The translations under genes and the position numbers were made by a program. 64,000 bases of DNA. Source: VBDM01 sp035519135. Lineage in GTDB: Bacteria; Pseudomonadota; Gammaproteobacteria; Burkholderiales; SG8-39. Shown here one piece after another: positions 8,177 to 17,366 of this stretch. Positions within the stretch are counted from its first letter, which is position 1, and the number at the start of each line of letters is the position of its first letter. The stretch spans positions 83,079 to 147,078 of the forward strand of contig DATIWX010000125.1 of the NCBI GenBank assembly GCA_035519135.1, read 5' to 3'. The notes beneath the pieces were generated by a model. That model ran no database searches. It was given only the letters and a program-made list of their open reading frames with translations, and was not told where the DNA came from.

Positions 8177-8607
8177 GCCGGCCGAAGCGTGCACAGCAGC
8201 GTTGCCTCGGCCGCGAGCGCGTCCCCGACTCGGGCTTCCGCCGAGAATTTCATCAGCTCCCGGCCGATGCGATCGGCGCTGACCTGGAGCAAGAGCTGGT
8301 CGCCGGGAACCACCGGACGCTTGAATCGCGCATCGTCGATCCCGACGAGGTAGTAGATCGACTTCTCGTCGGATTTCTTTTCGGCGGTGCGGAAGGCCAG
8401 CACCGCCGCGGCCTGGGCGAGCGCCTCCACCACCAGCACGCCCGGCATCACGGGGAGGCGCGGAAAGTGCCCGATGAAAAAGGGTTCGTTGATGGTGACG
8501 TTCTTGAGCGCGAGGATGCGCTTGCCCGGCTCGCACTCCAGGACCCGGTCCACCAGCAGCATGGGATAGCGATGCGGCAGCGTTTCCAGGATCGCGCGGA
8601 TGTCCAT
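8173..8607 (-). CDS. fabZ: 3-hydroxyacyl-ACP dehydratase FabZ
   Basis: Dehydrates 3-hydroxyacyl-ACP to trans-2-enoyl-ACP in the fatty acid elongation cycle, competing with LpxA and LpxD for hydroxyacyl-ACP. The 144-residue hot-dog-fold protein carries the catalytic pair His47 (FFIGHFP) and Glu61 (VVEALAQ) and the conserved LPHRYPMLLVDRV opening. It sits between lpxD (6 bp upstream) and lpxA (ATGA overlap), the standard order. Confidence 0.97.
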   Translation of the reverse strand: MDIRAILETLPHRYPMLLVDRVLECEPGKRILALKNVTINEPFFIGHFPRLPVMPGVLVVEALAQAAAVLAFRTAEKKSDEKSIYYLVGIDDARFKRPVVPGDQLLLQVSADRIGRELMKFSAEARVGDALAAEATLLCTLRPA

Positions 8608-8613
8608 CGTTCT

Positions 8614-9669
8614 CTACCTCTTCTTCCTTCTTGTCGCCGGCTTGGACCGTGCTTCCAGCTCACGGACCCGCATCGACAGCCTCTCCAGGCTTCGCAGGTG
8701 TGCAAGCGTTCTTGCCCAATCCCGGCCGGACTCGGCGGGCAGCACGGCAGTATACGTGCCCGCGCCTTTGATCGACTTCGTGACGAACGTGGTCGCAGTG
8801 ATCGTGACGTGGTCGGCGATCTCGATGTGGCCCATGATGCGCGCAGCGCCGCCGATGGCGCAGTGCTTGCCGATACGGGTGCTGCCCGCCACGCCCGCAC
8901 AGGCAGCCATGGCCGTGTGCGCGCCGACGCGAACGTTGTGGCCGATCTGGATCTGGTTGTCGAGTTTGACCCCGTCCTCGATCACGGTGTCGTCCAGCGC
9001 GCCGCGGTCGATGGTGGTGTTCGCGCCGATCTCGACGTCGTCGCCTATGACGACGCGCCCGGTCTGCGGAATCTTGATCCAGCGCCCTGCCTGCGGCGCC
9101 AGGCCGAAACCGTCGGCGCCGATCACGGCTCCGGCGTGAATCAGCACGCGCTTGCCGATCGCGCAGCGCGGGTAGATCGTGACCGAGGGACCCAGGCGAC
9201 CGTCCTCCCCGATCTGCGCGTCCTCCCCGATGGTGCAGCCGGGGCCGACCACCACACGCTCTCCCAGCCGCGCTCCCCGGCCTACATGGCAGAAAGGTCC
9301 CACGGTGACCGATGGCGGAACCACGGCACCGGCCTCGACGACCGCTTGGGGATGGATTCCCGGGGCAGGCCGCTCTTCCGGACTGAGCAACTGCGCCGCG
9401 AGGGCGTAGTAGAGGTAGGGGTCATCGCACAGGATTCTCGGCAGCTTCGTCGCCCCTTTCTGCCCCTTCGAAAGGATCACGGCCGAAGCGCGCGTATCGC
9501 GCAGTTGCGGCAGGTACTTCGCGGCGGAGACGAAGGACAGGTCCCCCGCCTGCGCGCTCTCGAGCGTGGCGATCCGCCGGATCTCGACGTCGGAGGCGCC
9601 GACCAGGTCACCGCCCAGCTGCGCCACGATTTCACCGAGCCGACGGATGCGGGGGTTGGATTGCGTCAC
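8614..9669 (-). CDS. lpxD: UDP-3-O-(3-hydroxyacyl)glucosamine N-acyltransferase
   Basis: Third committed acylation step of lipid A synthesis. The 351-residue protein has an N-terminal uridine-binding domain (RRIATLESAQAGDLSFVS) and a left-handed beta helix with hexapeptide repeats from about residue 105, then a C-terminal helical tail rich in Arg/Lys. The expected catalytic His is in QIQIGHNVRVGAH. I chose the GTG at 9669, which gives MTQSNPRIRRLGEIVAQLGG; a longer frame would run into ompH. A 38-bp gap separates it from ompH. Confidence 0.95.
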   Translation of the reverse strand: MTQSNPRIRRLGEIVAQLGGDLVGASDVEIRRIATLESAQAGDLSFVSAAKYLPQLRDTRASAVILSKGQKGATKLPRILCDDPYLYYALAAQLLSPEERPAPGIHPQAVVEAGAVVPPSVTVGPFCHVGRGARLGERVVVGPGCTIGEDAQIGEDGRLGPSVTIYPRCAIGKRVLIHAGAVIGADGFGLAPQAGRWIKIPQTGRVVIGDDVEIGANTTIDRGALDDTVIEDGVKLDNQIQIGHNVRVGAHTAMAACAGVAGSTRIGKHCAIGGAARIMGHIEIADHVTITATTFVTKSIKGAGTYTAVLPAESGRDWARTLAHLRSLERLSMRVRELEARSKPATRRKKR

Positions 9670-9707
9670 GGGTGATCTGCGTTTGAATCGCAGCCGCGGC
9701 CCGCGGA

Positions 9708-10250
9708 CTACTTGCCGCCCGGGCGTGGCTCGCTCAGGACCTTGATGACCTTGTCGGTGATGTCGATGCGACTGCTCGCCCACACTACTTGGTCGTTCTG
9801 AAGAACCAAGTCGAGCTTCTCGGCCTCGGCGACCTGCCTGACGGCCCGGTTGGCGCGCTCGATGACACGCTCGAACTCCTTCTTGCGTTCCTGGGCCAGC
9901 TCTTCGTTGAAATCCCTCTGCCTGCGCTGGAACTCCCGGTTGGCGTCGCCGAACTCGCGCTCGCGCTTCTGGCGTTCGGACTCCGGCATGGTCACGGCGT
10001 TCCTCTCCAGGTTTTCCTGCATCTTCTTCAATTGCTCCGCCTGCTTGGAGAGATCCTGGGCGCGCTGGGAGAAATCCTGCTCCAGCTTCTTTTGCGCCTG
10101 CTGGGCGGGCGGCGCCTCGCGGAGTATCCGTTCCAGGCTGACGAAACCGATGCTCGTCTGGCCGAGCGCCGGACCAGCAGTCACCAAGAGCCCCATGAGG
10201 ATGCTGCCCGCACGCGCGAGCGGCTTCGACTTTGCCGTCAGTCCTGACAT
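9708..10250 (-). CDS. ompH: periplasmic chaperone OmpH/Skp
   Basis: Periplasmic holdase that keeps unfolded outer-membrane proteins soluble on the way to the BAM complex. The 180-residue precursor has a cleavable signal peptide (hydrophobic LMGLLVTAGPALG, likely cut near residue 30), then IGFVSLERILREAPPAQ, the usual Skp opening. A long Lys/Arg/Glu/Gln-rich coiled-coil follows (about residues 45-140), forming the tentacles of the trimer. It lies directly after bamA, with 22 bp between them. Confidence 0.94.
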   Translation of the reverse strand: MSGLTAKSKPLARAGSILMGLLVTAGPALGQTSIGFVSLERILREAPPAQQAQKKLEQDFSQRAQDLSKQAEQLKKMQENLERNAVTMPESERQKREREFGDANREFQRRQRDFNEELAQERKKEFERVIERANRAVRQVAEAEKLDLVLQNDQVVWASSRIDITDKVIKVLSEPRPGGK

Positions 10251-10272
10251 GGGACAGGATTATACCGGGGCG

Positions 10273-12552
10273 TCAGAATACGTTGCCAAGCGTGAACTGG
10301 AAAACCTGCAGCGAGTCTCCGGGCCTCTCGTTCAGCGGCCTCGCGATGCTGAATTTCAAGGGTCCCACAGGCGAGTTCCAGGCGAAGCTTATGCCCCATG
10401 CTGCTCGCATCTGCGACAGCTCCACCTTCTCGTTCGCCCCGTACACCTGCCCTGCGTCAACGAAGACTCCGAGCCGCATCGAGCGATCGAGCGCGCTCCC
10501 GGGTACCGGGAACAGGATCTCGCTGGTGGCGTTGAGCTTGCGGTTCCCTCCCAGGAAGACCCCGTCCAGGTCGCGCGGTCCCAGCGATGCGGTGCGGTAT
10601 CCGCGCACGCTGCCGATGCCGCCCGAGTAGTAGTTCTTGAAGAACGGCAATGGCTTGCTCCCGAAGCCGTCGGCGGTGTCCGCCTCCCCGGTGAGCACGA
10701 GCGTGACAAGGCGCGAGGCCGGGTAGAAATACTGGTGCGAGTAGGTCGCCTTCCAGTACTCGAGATCCCCCGGCGGCAGTCCCAGCTCCAGGTTGGCGCG
10801 CTGCAGGTGACCTCGAGTCGGCCATATCGCGCTGTCCCGCGTATCGCGCACCCAGCCAGACGTATCGATCAGCGTCGAGTATCGGCTGCCGAACTGGTTT
10901 TCAAAACCGAGATAGCGCTGCGGGCTGTTGTCCTCGAGAGCCAGCTTGACATACTCGACCCCGAGACCGAAGAACAGGGTGTCGAATTCGGTGAAAGGCA
11001 CGCCGAAACGCACCGCCGTTCCGACCGTGCTCGTTCTGTAGTTTCCGACTCCCAGCGAGGCAGAATTGACGTCGCGGCGGTAGAAGTCGAAGCCGCGGCT
11101 GACTCCGTCAACCGTGTAGTAGGGGTCGGTGAACGAAAACGAGGCAACCTTGTTGACTGTTCCGGACGCGATCTGGAAGCCCAGGGTATTGCCCGTGCCG
11201 AAGAAGTTCGCCTGCTGTACCGAGGCCTGAAGGATCAGGCGGTCCACGCTCGAGAAGCCCACCCCGACCAGGAACGCCCCGGTCGGCTTCTCCTTCACCC
11301 GCACGTTGACGTCGACCTGGTCGGTCGTGCCCTGCACCGCGGGGGTCTCGACCTCGACTTCGCTGAAGTAGCCGGTCTTGTCAATGCGCTGCTTGGAGAG
11401 CTGGAGCTTCTGGCTGTCGAAGAAGCTTCCCTCGAGCTGCCGCATCTCGCGCCGAACCACCTCGTCGCGGGTGCGGGTGTTGCCCGTGACGTTGATCCGC
11501 CGGACGTATACGCGCCGCCCGGGATCGACCAGGAAAGTGAACTTGACCGTGCGCTTCTCCTTGTCGATTTCCGGGGTCGCGTTGACGTTCGCGAAGGCGT
11601 AGCCGTCCCTGCCCAGCCGCTCGGTGATCGCCTTGCTCGAGTCGGTGAGCTTCTCCCGGGAGAAAGTCTCCCCGGGCTTGATCGTAACCAGGGGACGCAG
11701 CTCGCTCTCGGGAACGAGCAGGTCTCCGCCGAACTTCACCTCGGTCACCTGGTACTTCTCGCCCTCCGTGATGTTGACGGTGATGTAGATGTCGCGGCGA
11801 TCGGGCGTGATGGAGACTTGCGTCGAATCGATGCTGAATTCCATGTAGCCGCTGTTCAGATAGTACGAGCGCAGCGTTTCGAGATCGCCCTGCAGCTTCT
11901 GCCGGGAGTACTGGTCGTTCTTGGAAAACGCCGTGAACAGGCCGCCAGTCGTGCGCAGCTGCATCACCCCGAGCAAGTCGTCCTCGGAGAACGCCTTGTT
12001 GCCTACGATGTTGATCCGCCTGATCTTCGCCGCCTCTCCTTCGATGACGTTGAAATTGATCGCGACGCGGTTGCGCTCGAGCGGCGTGACCGTCGTCGTG
12101 ACCTCCACGCCGTACAGGGCCCGAGTGAGGTACTGGCGCTTGAGCTCCTGTTCCGCCTGGTCGAGAAGAGCGCGGTCAAAGATGCGGCCTTCTTGGAATC
12201 CGACGTCCCGCAATCCCTGCTTGACCTTGTCCTTCTCGAACTCCTTCATCCCGGCGAAGTCGATGGACGCGATGGCCGGCCGCTCCTCGAGATTGACGAT
12301 CAGCACGTTGCCCTGCACCTCGAGGCGGACGTCCCGGAAGAAGCCCGTGCCGAACAGGGCGCGGATCGCCGCCGACGCCTTTTCGTCGGTCATCCTGTCG
12401 CCGACTTTGATCGGCAGATAGCTGAATACCGTTCCGGGCTCGATACGCTGGATCCCTTCGACGCGGATATCCTTCACCACGAAGGGTTCGAACGCCCACG
12501 CCGACTCGGCGAGCAAGAGCAGGAAGATCGCCGCCCGCAACGCGTTTTTCAC
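10273..12552 (-). CDS. bamA: outer-membrane protein assembly factor BamA
   Basis: Essential Omp85 insertase of the outer membrane. The 759-residue precursor begins with a signal peptide (LRAAIFLLLLAESAWA, cut before FEPF), then five POTRA repeats (about residues 22-420, starting VKDIRVEGIQRIEPGTVFSYL) and a 16-strand beta barrel whose last strand ends FQFTLGNVF with the C-terminal aromatic typical of outer-membrane proteins. The substrate-gate loop motif is present as GSVRGY. The start is GTG at 12552, 10 bp after rseP. Confidence 0.97.
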   Translation of the reverse strand: MKNALRAAIFLLLLAESAWAFEPFVVKDIRVEGIQRIEPGTVFSYLPIKVGDRMTDEKASAAIRALFGTGFFRDVRLEVQGNVLIVNLEERPAIASIDFAGMKEFEKDKVKQGLRDVGFQEGRIFDRALLDQAEQELKRQYLTRALYGVEVTTTVTPLERNRVAINFNVIEGEAAKIRRINIVGNKAFSEDDLLGVMQLRTTGGLFTAFSKNDQYSRQKLQGDLETLRSYYLNSGYMEFSIDSTQVSITPDRRDIYITVNITEGEKYQVTEVKFGGDLLVPESELRPLVTIKPGETFSREKLTDSSKAITERLGRDGYAFANVNATPEIDKEKRTVKFTFLVDPGRRVYVRRINVTGNTRTRDEVVRREMRQLEGSFFDSQKLQLSKQRIDKTGYFSEVEVETPAVQGTTDQVDVNVRVKEKPTGAFLVGVGFSSVDRLILQASVQQANFFGTGNTLGFQIASGTVNKVASFSFTDPYYTVDGVSRGFDFYRRDVNSASLGVGNYRTSTVGTAVRFGVPFTEFDTLFFGLGVEYVKLALEDNSPQRYLGFENQFGSRYSTLIDTSGWVRDTRDSAIWPTRGHLQRANLELGLPPGDLEYWKATYSHQYFYPASRLVTLVLTGEADTADGFGSKPLPFFKNYYSGGIGSVRGYRTASLGPRDLDGVFLGGNRKLNATSEILFPVPGSALDRSMRLGVFVDAGQVYGANEKVELSQMRAAWGISFAWNSPVGPLKFSIARPLNERPGDSLQVFQFTLGNVF

Positions 12553-12562
12553 CTAGGAAGGA

Positions 12563-13927
12563 TTACCCCGTCAACAGACGGTTGAAGTCGTTATAGATCG
12601 CGAACGCCATCAGAAACAGAAGCACCGTGAGTCCCACGCGTTGCCCCAGTTCCATCACGCGCTCGGAAACCGGGCTGCCCTTGAAAATCTCGACGACATA
12701 ATACAATAAGTGTCCGCCGTCCAATAACGGTATCGGCAGCAGATTGAGCACGCCCAGGCTGATGCTGATCAGCGCGAGAAAGGCGATGTAAGCGCCGATT
12801 CCGAGCTGCGCGGACTGGCCTGCGTAATCGGCGATCGTGACCGGGCCGCTCAGATTTCTCCACGACACCTGGCCGATCACCATCTTGCCGAGCATCTTCA
12901 GGCTGAATGCCGAGGTCTCCCAGGTTCGCTCCAGCGCCATGCCGAATGCGGCGACCGGGCCGTAGCGAACGAGCGTCACGAGGTTCTTCATCGATTCGGG
13001 GTCGATCTTCGGAGCGGCACCGATGCGGCCGATGTTCCGTCCGTTCTCCTGGAACGTTTCAGGCCGCAAGCCGAGTTCGATCTTTTCCCCTCTGCGCTCG
13101 ACGACGAACCGGACGAGCTCGGCGGGCCGGCTCCTGACGACCCTCACGACATCGGCCCAAACGCCGATCTCCTCGCCGTCGATGGTGAGAATGCGATCAC
13201 CCACGCGCATGCCTCCCCGGTCGGCGATGCCTCCGCTCACCAGGTTGCCGACCACGGGCGCCACGTCGGGGCGGTCGAGCCTGAGTCCCAGACGGGCGAG
13301 CGGATCGCTTTCGAAGCCCTCCAGGTCGAACGCGGACAGATCCAGCGTGCGCCATGCGAGCCGCTGCCCGGAGTCCACCACTTCGAGCCGCGCCGACTGC
13401 TTCTCGACAGCGAGCTGCAGCAGCCGCCAGCGAACCTGCTGCCAGCTGGCCATCGCTTCGCCGTTTATCTTCAGTATGATTTCGCCTCTGACAAGCCCGG
13501 CCGCCTCCGCGGCAGATCCGGGCTCAGGAGCTCCGGCGATGGGCTTGGCTTCCTGCACGCCCCCCACGAAAAGGACCCAATAGAATGCGATTGCGAGGAG
13601 GAAATTCGCCACCGGCCCGGCGGCGACGATGGCGATGCGCCGCCACACGCCCTGGCGGTTGAATGCCCGGTGCGCCTCCTCCGCCGCGACCGGTCCTTCG
13701 TGCTCGTCGAGCATCTTCACGTAGCCGCCGAGCGGCAGCGCGGCGATCACCCATTCCGTTTGGTCTGGGCCGCGCCGGAACCTCCACAGGGCTCTGCCGA
13801 ATCCGATCGAGAAGCGCAGCACCTTGACGCCGAACAAGCGCGCGACAAGGTAGTGGCCGAGCTCATGGAATACGATGAGCACGCCCAGCGCGACGACGAA
13901 AGCTGCGATGGTGACGGCGATGTTCAT
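12563..13927 (-). CDS. rseP: RIP metalloprotease RseP
   Basis: Site-2 intramembrane zinc protease that cleaves anti-sigma-E factor RseA after DegS and clears leftover signal peptides. The 454-residue protein has the zinc motif HELGH at 21-25 in the first membrane segment, a second membrane segment (VAAGPVANFLLAIAFYWVLF), two periplasmic PDZ domains (about residues 120-290), and NLLPIPLLDGGH with the third metal ligand in a late membrane helix. Codons around that motif are unusually AT-rich (TTA, TTG, ATA, TAT) for this GC-rich genome. The ATG overlaps the dxr stop (ATGA). Confidence 0.96.
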   Translation of the reverse strand: MNIAVTIAAFVVALGVLIVFHELGHYLVARLFGVKVLRFSIGFGRALWRFRRGPDQTEWVIAALPLGGYVKMLDEHEGPVAAEEAHRAFNRQGVWRRIAIVAAGPVANFLLAIAFYWVLFVGGVQEAKPIAGAPEPGSAAEAAGLVRGEIILKINGEAMASWQQVRWRLLQLAVEKQSARLEVVDSGQRLAWRTLDLSAFDLEGFESDPLARLGLRLDRPDVAPVVGNLVSGGIADRGGMRVGDRILTIDGEEIGVWADVVRVVRSRPAELVRFVVERRGEKIELGLRPETFQENGRNIGRIGAAPKIDPESMKNLVTLVRYGPVAAFGMALERTWETSAFSLKMLGKMVIGQVSWRNLSGPVTIADYAGQSAQLGIGAYIAFLALISISLGVLNLLPIPLLDGGHLLYYVVEIFKGSPVSERVMELGQRVGLTVLLFLMAFAIYNDFNRLLTG

Positions 13928-15123
13928 GCGGCGTTGGAATCGAACCGGGCGACGAGCTGGCTTGCCTTGGTGCGCGCCGCCGCATCCGCGGCGAGCATCT
14001 CCTCCAGTGTGCGCGCCGGCCCCGCACCGGAGGCATTCAGCGTGTCCTCGATCACCGTGGTGATCTGGAGGAACGGCAGTCTTCCTTCGAGGAACGCGGC
14101 GACTGCGACCTCGTTGGCGGCGTTGAGCGTGGCCGGCGCGGCCCCCCCGCTCTTGAGAGCTGAATAGGCGAGGCCGAGTGCGGGGAACCGCTCGAAATCC
14201 GGGCGCTCGAAGCCTAGCGAGCCGATGCGGAACAGATCGAGCGAGGGCACTCCCGCATCGATGCGTTCAGGATAGGCAAGCGCCTGGGCGATCGGCGTGC
14301 GCATGTCCGGGTGCCCCAATTGCGCGATCACCGAGCCGTCCGCGTACTCGACCATCGAGTGCACCACGCTTTGCGGATGCACGACAACCTGGATTTGCTC
14401 GGGCTTGGCGCCGAAAAGCCAGTGGGCCTCGATGATTTCCAGCCCCTTGTTCATCATGGTTGCCGAATCCACGGAGATCTTGCGTCCCATCACCCAGTTC
14501 GGGTGGGCGCACGCCTCCTCGGGCGTCACGCGGTGCAGCTCCTTGCGTGCCCGGGCGCGGAACGGGCCGCCAGAGCCGGTAAGGAGAATCCGGCGGATGC
14601 CCTTTGCCGCCAGTTCACCCCCCGCGAACGCCGGCAGGCACTGGAAGATCGCGTTGTGCTCGCTGTCGATCGGCAGGAGCGTCGCACCGTTCGCGCGCAC
14701 GGTTTCCATGAACACCGGACCCGCCACCACCAGCGCCTCCTTGTTCGCCAGGAGCAGCTTCTTGCCCGCTCTCGCCGCCGCCAGGGTGGCGCGCAGCCCG
14801 GCCGCTCCGACGATCGCCGCCATGACACAGTCCGCATCGTGCAGGGAGGCGATTTCCACCAGACCCTCCTCCCCTGCGAGAACCTTGCAGCCTACTCCGG
14901 CGCTCGCCAAACGCTCGCGCAGACGCGACCACTGGGAGACGTCCGCGACACAGGCGTAGTCTGGGCGGTGACGCCGGCACAATTCGGCCAACTCGTCGAC
15001 CTGACGGTGCGCGGTCAATGCCACCACGCGAAAGCGGGTTGGATGCCGGGCGATCACGTCCAGCGTACTCGCCCCGATCGACCCGGTCGCACCGAGTATG
15101 GCGATGTTCTGCATCTTGCTCAT
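13924..15123 (-). CDS. dxr: 1-deoxy-D-xylulose 5-phosphate reductoisomerase
   Basis: Second step of the MEP isoprenoid pathway: NADPH-dependent rearrangement of DXP to MEP, feeding UppS in the same run. The 399-residue protein has the NADPH loop GATGSIG at 11-17, LLLANKEALVVAG, the metal-binding and catalytic stretch LPIDSEHNAIFQ, and MGRKISVDSATMMNKGLE. The start at 15123 gives MSKMQNIAILGATGSIG and overlaps the cdsA stop (ATGA); a longer open frame upstream lies within cdsA. Confidence 0.97.
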   Translation of the reverse strand: MSKMQNIAILGATGSIGASTLDVIARHPTRFRVVALTAHRQVDELAELCRRHRPDYACVADVSQWSRLRERLASAGVGCKVLAGEEGLVEIASLHDADCVMAAIVGAAGLRATLAAARAGKKLLLANKEALVVAGPVFMETVRANGATLLPIDSEHNAIFQCLPAFAGGELAAKGIRRILLTGSGGPFRARARKELHRVTPEEACAHPNWVMGRKISVDSATMMNKGLEIIEAHWLFGAKPEQIQVVVHPQSVVHSMVEYADGSVIAQLGHPDMRTPIAQALAYPERIDAGVPSLDLFRIGSLGFERPDFERFPALGLAYSALKSGGAAPATLNAANEVAVAAFLEGRLPFLQITTVIEDTLNASGAGPARTLEEMLAADAAARTKASQLVARFDSNAA

Positions 15124-15932
15124 CTGATGAAAGCCAGTACCGCGAGCGGCAGCATCGCCACGGGCGCGTCGATGCGATCCAGAAGACCGCCATGCCCGGG
15201 AAGGAGCGTGCCGCTGTCCTTCACTCCCGCCTGGCGTTTTATCAGAGATTCGAACAGATCGCCAATGATTCCTACCACGGCCAAGGCCAGGAGGATCACG
15301 AGCAGTCCCGCCGGCGCCACGCCTGCCCATCGGGTATCGGGCGCGCCCAGCCAGGCCCATGCGAGACCGTATAGCCCGACTGCGCCCAGGGCCCCGGCGA
15401 CCCCTTCCCAGGTTTTCCCCGGACTGATGGAGGGAGCGAGCTTGCGCCTGCCGAATCGCCGGCCGACGAAGTAGGCGGCCGAATCCGAAATCCACACCGT
15501 ACCCAGGACGGCGAGCAGCAGGACCGGGTGATTCTCGCGCAGATCGACCAGCGCAGCGCAAGCCGGCAGCAGTACGAGTCCGCCGACCGCGAGCAGCGCG
15601 GCCCGGCTGTGACCGTGGTGGCTACGCCACATCCACAGCGGCGCAACGAAGATCCAGAAAGAAGCGGAGGCGCCGTAGACCCAAACCGGTCCGTACAGAC
15701 CGTTCGCCCCGAGGCCCTGAAAATACAGCGGCGACATGAAGAGGAGAAACAGGAGGGCGGTGTAGATCGAACGGCCGACGGGTCCGAGCGCGGCCAGGTT
15801 CGCCCACTCCCGGGCCGCGATCCCGAGCAACACCGCGCAAAACACGATCCAGCCCAACCGCGGAAGAAAAAATAGCGCAGAACCGAACACGGCGAGCAGA
15901 ACGGCAGCGGTCAGCACGCGCGTCTTGAGCAT
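15120..15932 (-). CDS. cdsA: phosphatidate cytidylyltransferase
   Basis: Integral membrane enzyme making CDP-diacylglycerol from phosphatidate and CTP, precursor of all phospholipids. The 270-residue protein is mostly hydrophobic, with about seven to eight predicted membrane helices, and the family signature near the C-terminus: LIKRQAGVKDSGTLLPGHGG followed by LLDRIDA. The ATG is at 15932. It is 37 bp downstream of uppS and overlaps dxr. Confidence 0.96.
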   Translation of the reverse strand: MLKTRVLTAAVLLAVFGSALFFLPRLGWIVFCAVLLGIAAREWANLAALGPVGRSIYTALLFLLFMSPLYFQGLGANGLYGPVWVYGASASFWIFVAPLWMWRSHHGHSRAALLAVGGLVLLPACAALVDLRENHPVLLLAVLGTVWISDSAAYFVGRRFGRRKLAPSISPGKTWEGVAGALGAVGLYGLAWAWLGAPDTRWAGVAPAGLLVILLALAVVGIIGDLFESLIKRQAGVKDSGTLLPGHGGLLDRIDAPVAMLPLAVLAFIR

Positions 15933-15969
15933 GGAAGCCCGCGCGATCCTGCCCGTCAGGCAGGGAGCG

Positions 15970-16755
15970 CTACGCGATCCTCCGGCGGCCGCCGCTTTCC
16001 CGCTTGGACTTCTCCAGCTGTTCGCTGGTGCGCCCGAAGCGGCGCTCGCGCTGCTGGTACCAGGCGATCGCCGCGTCGAGCTGCTCGGCGTCGAAATCCG
16101 GCCACAGCGTGGGCGTGAAATACAGCTCGGTGTACGCGAGCTGCCAGAGCAGGAAATTGCTGATGCGTTGCTCCCCTCCGGTGCGGATGAACAGATCGGG
16201 CTCGGGCGCGTAGTTGAGCGCGAGATGTGGTGCGAGCTGCTCCTCCGTGTAGCCCTCGGCGGGAATCGGCTGGGTCCGCACCAGTTTTCCGAGAGCCTGC
16301 ATCAGGTCCCAGCGACCGCCGTAGTTGGCGGCAATGGTGAGGGTGAGCCCCGTGTTGCGCGCGGTCAATTCCTCGGCGCGCCGCGCGAGCTCTACAACGC
16401 GGGCACCGAACGGGGCAATATCGCCGATCACCTTGAGGCGCACCCGGTTCCGGTGCAGGCGCTCGGCCTCCTGCTCGAGCGCCACCATGAACAGCTGGCG
16501 CAGGGTCGATACCTCTTCCGCAGGGCGGCGCCAATTCTCCGAGCTGAAGGCAAACAGGGTGAGGTATCCGATGCCGCGTTCGGCGCAGCACTGGGTGATC
16601 CGGCGCACCGTCTCCACGCCCTGCTTGTGGCCCGCGACACGGGGCAGGTATTTCTTCTTCGCCCAGCGTCCGTTGCCGTCCATGATCAGGGCGATATGCC
16701 TGGGCATGCTGTCGGGCGACGGAATCTCGCGAGTGGAACTGCTGAAGGATGTCAT
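15970..16755 (-). CDS. uppS: undecaprenyl diphosphate synthase (cis-prenyltransferase)
   Basis: Adds eight isoprene units in cis to farnesyl diphosphate, making the C55 lipid carrier for peptidoglycan and LPS. The 261-residue protein has the catalytic IMDGNGRWAKK (Asp26), FAFSSENWRRP, and DLFIRTGGEQRISNFLLWQ, all signatures of the family. I place the start at ATG 16755. A TTG at 16782 overlapping the frr stop would add nine residues but is a poorer start. GGAG lies about 13 nt upstream of the ATG. Confidence 0.95.
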   Translation of the reverse strand: MTSFSSSTREIPSPDSMPRHIALIMDGNGRWAKKKYLPRVAGHKQGVETVRRITQCCAERGIGYLTLFAFSSENWRRPAEEVSTLRQLFMVALEQEAERLHRNRVRLKVIGDIAPFGARVVELARRAEELTARNTGLTLTIAANYGGRWDLMQALGKLVRTQPIPAEGYTEEQLAPHLALNYAPEPDLFIRTGGEQRISNFLLWQLAYTELYFTPTLWPDFDAEQLDAAIAWYQQRERRFGRTSEQLEKSKRESGGRRRIA

Positions 16756-16778
16756 ATCCGGGGCGTGTCTCCGTGGAA

Positions 16779-17342
16779 TCAAACGGCGGTCAGTTCTGCT
16801 TCTTTGGCGGCGATCATCTTGTCGATATCGGCGATATGCCTGTCGGTGAGCTTCTGGATCTCGTCCTGGGCGCGTCGCTCCTCGTCTTCCGAGACGGCCT
16901 TTTTCTTCAGCAGCTCCTTGAGCGCGTGGTTGGCGTCACGGCGCAGGTTGCGCACGGCGACCTTGGCGTTCTCGCCTTCATGCTTGATCACCTTGACCAA
17001 ATCGCGCCGTCGCTCCTCGGTCAGGGACGGCATCGGTACCCGTACCATGTCTCCCTGGGAAGCAGGATTCAGACCAAGATCGGACTCCCGGATCGCCTTT
17101 TCGATCGCGCCGAGCATCTTCTTCTCCCAGGGGGATACGCCCAGAGTGCGGGAGTCGAGCATGCTCACGTTGGCCACCTTGGGGATAGGCGTCTGGGAGC
17201 CGTAGTAGTCCACCGTAATGTGGTCGAGCAGCCCCGTATGCGCGCGGCCGGTACGGACCTTCCCCAGGTCGGCCTTCAGCGCCTCGAGCGATTTGTGCAT
17301 TCTCTGCTCTGCGTTCTTCCTCACGTCGGCCACGGTACTCAT
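16779..17342 (-). CDS. frr: ribosome recycling factor
   Basis: Splits post-termination ribosomes together with EF-G. At 187 residues it has normal family length and the expected features: N-terminal three-helix bundle half, KVRTGRAHTGLLDHI, beta domain with DYYGSQTPIPKVANVS, and the C-terminal basic helix PSLTEERRRDLVKVIK. It follows pyrH by 24 bp and precedes uppS. Confidence 0.97.
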   Translation of the reverse strand: MSTVADVRKNAEQRMHKSLEALKADLGKVRTGRAHTGLLDHITVDYYGSQTPIPKVANVSMLDSRTLGVSPWEKKMLGAIEKAIRESDLGLNPASQGDMVRVPMPSLTEERRRDLVKVIKHEGENAKVAVRNLRRDANHALKELLKKKAVSEDEERRAQDEIQKLTDRHIADIDKMIAAKEAELTAV

Positions 17343-17366
17343 GCGCTCTCCCCTGATCGCGGCGAT

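Noticed and set aside
9850..12585. 911-codon open frame on plus across ompH and bamA
   Set aside because: It crosses two real genes on the other strand and shows no domain; it is an antisense artefact.
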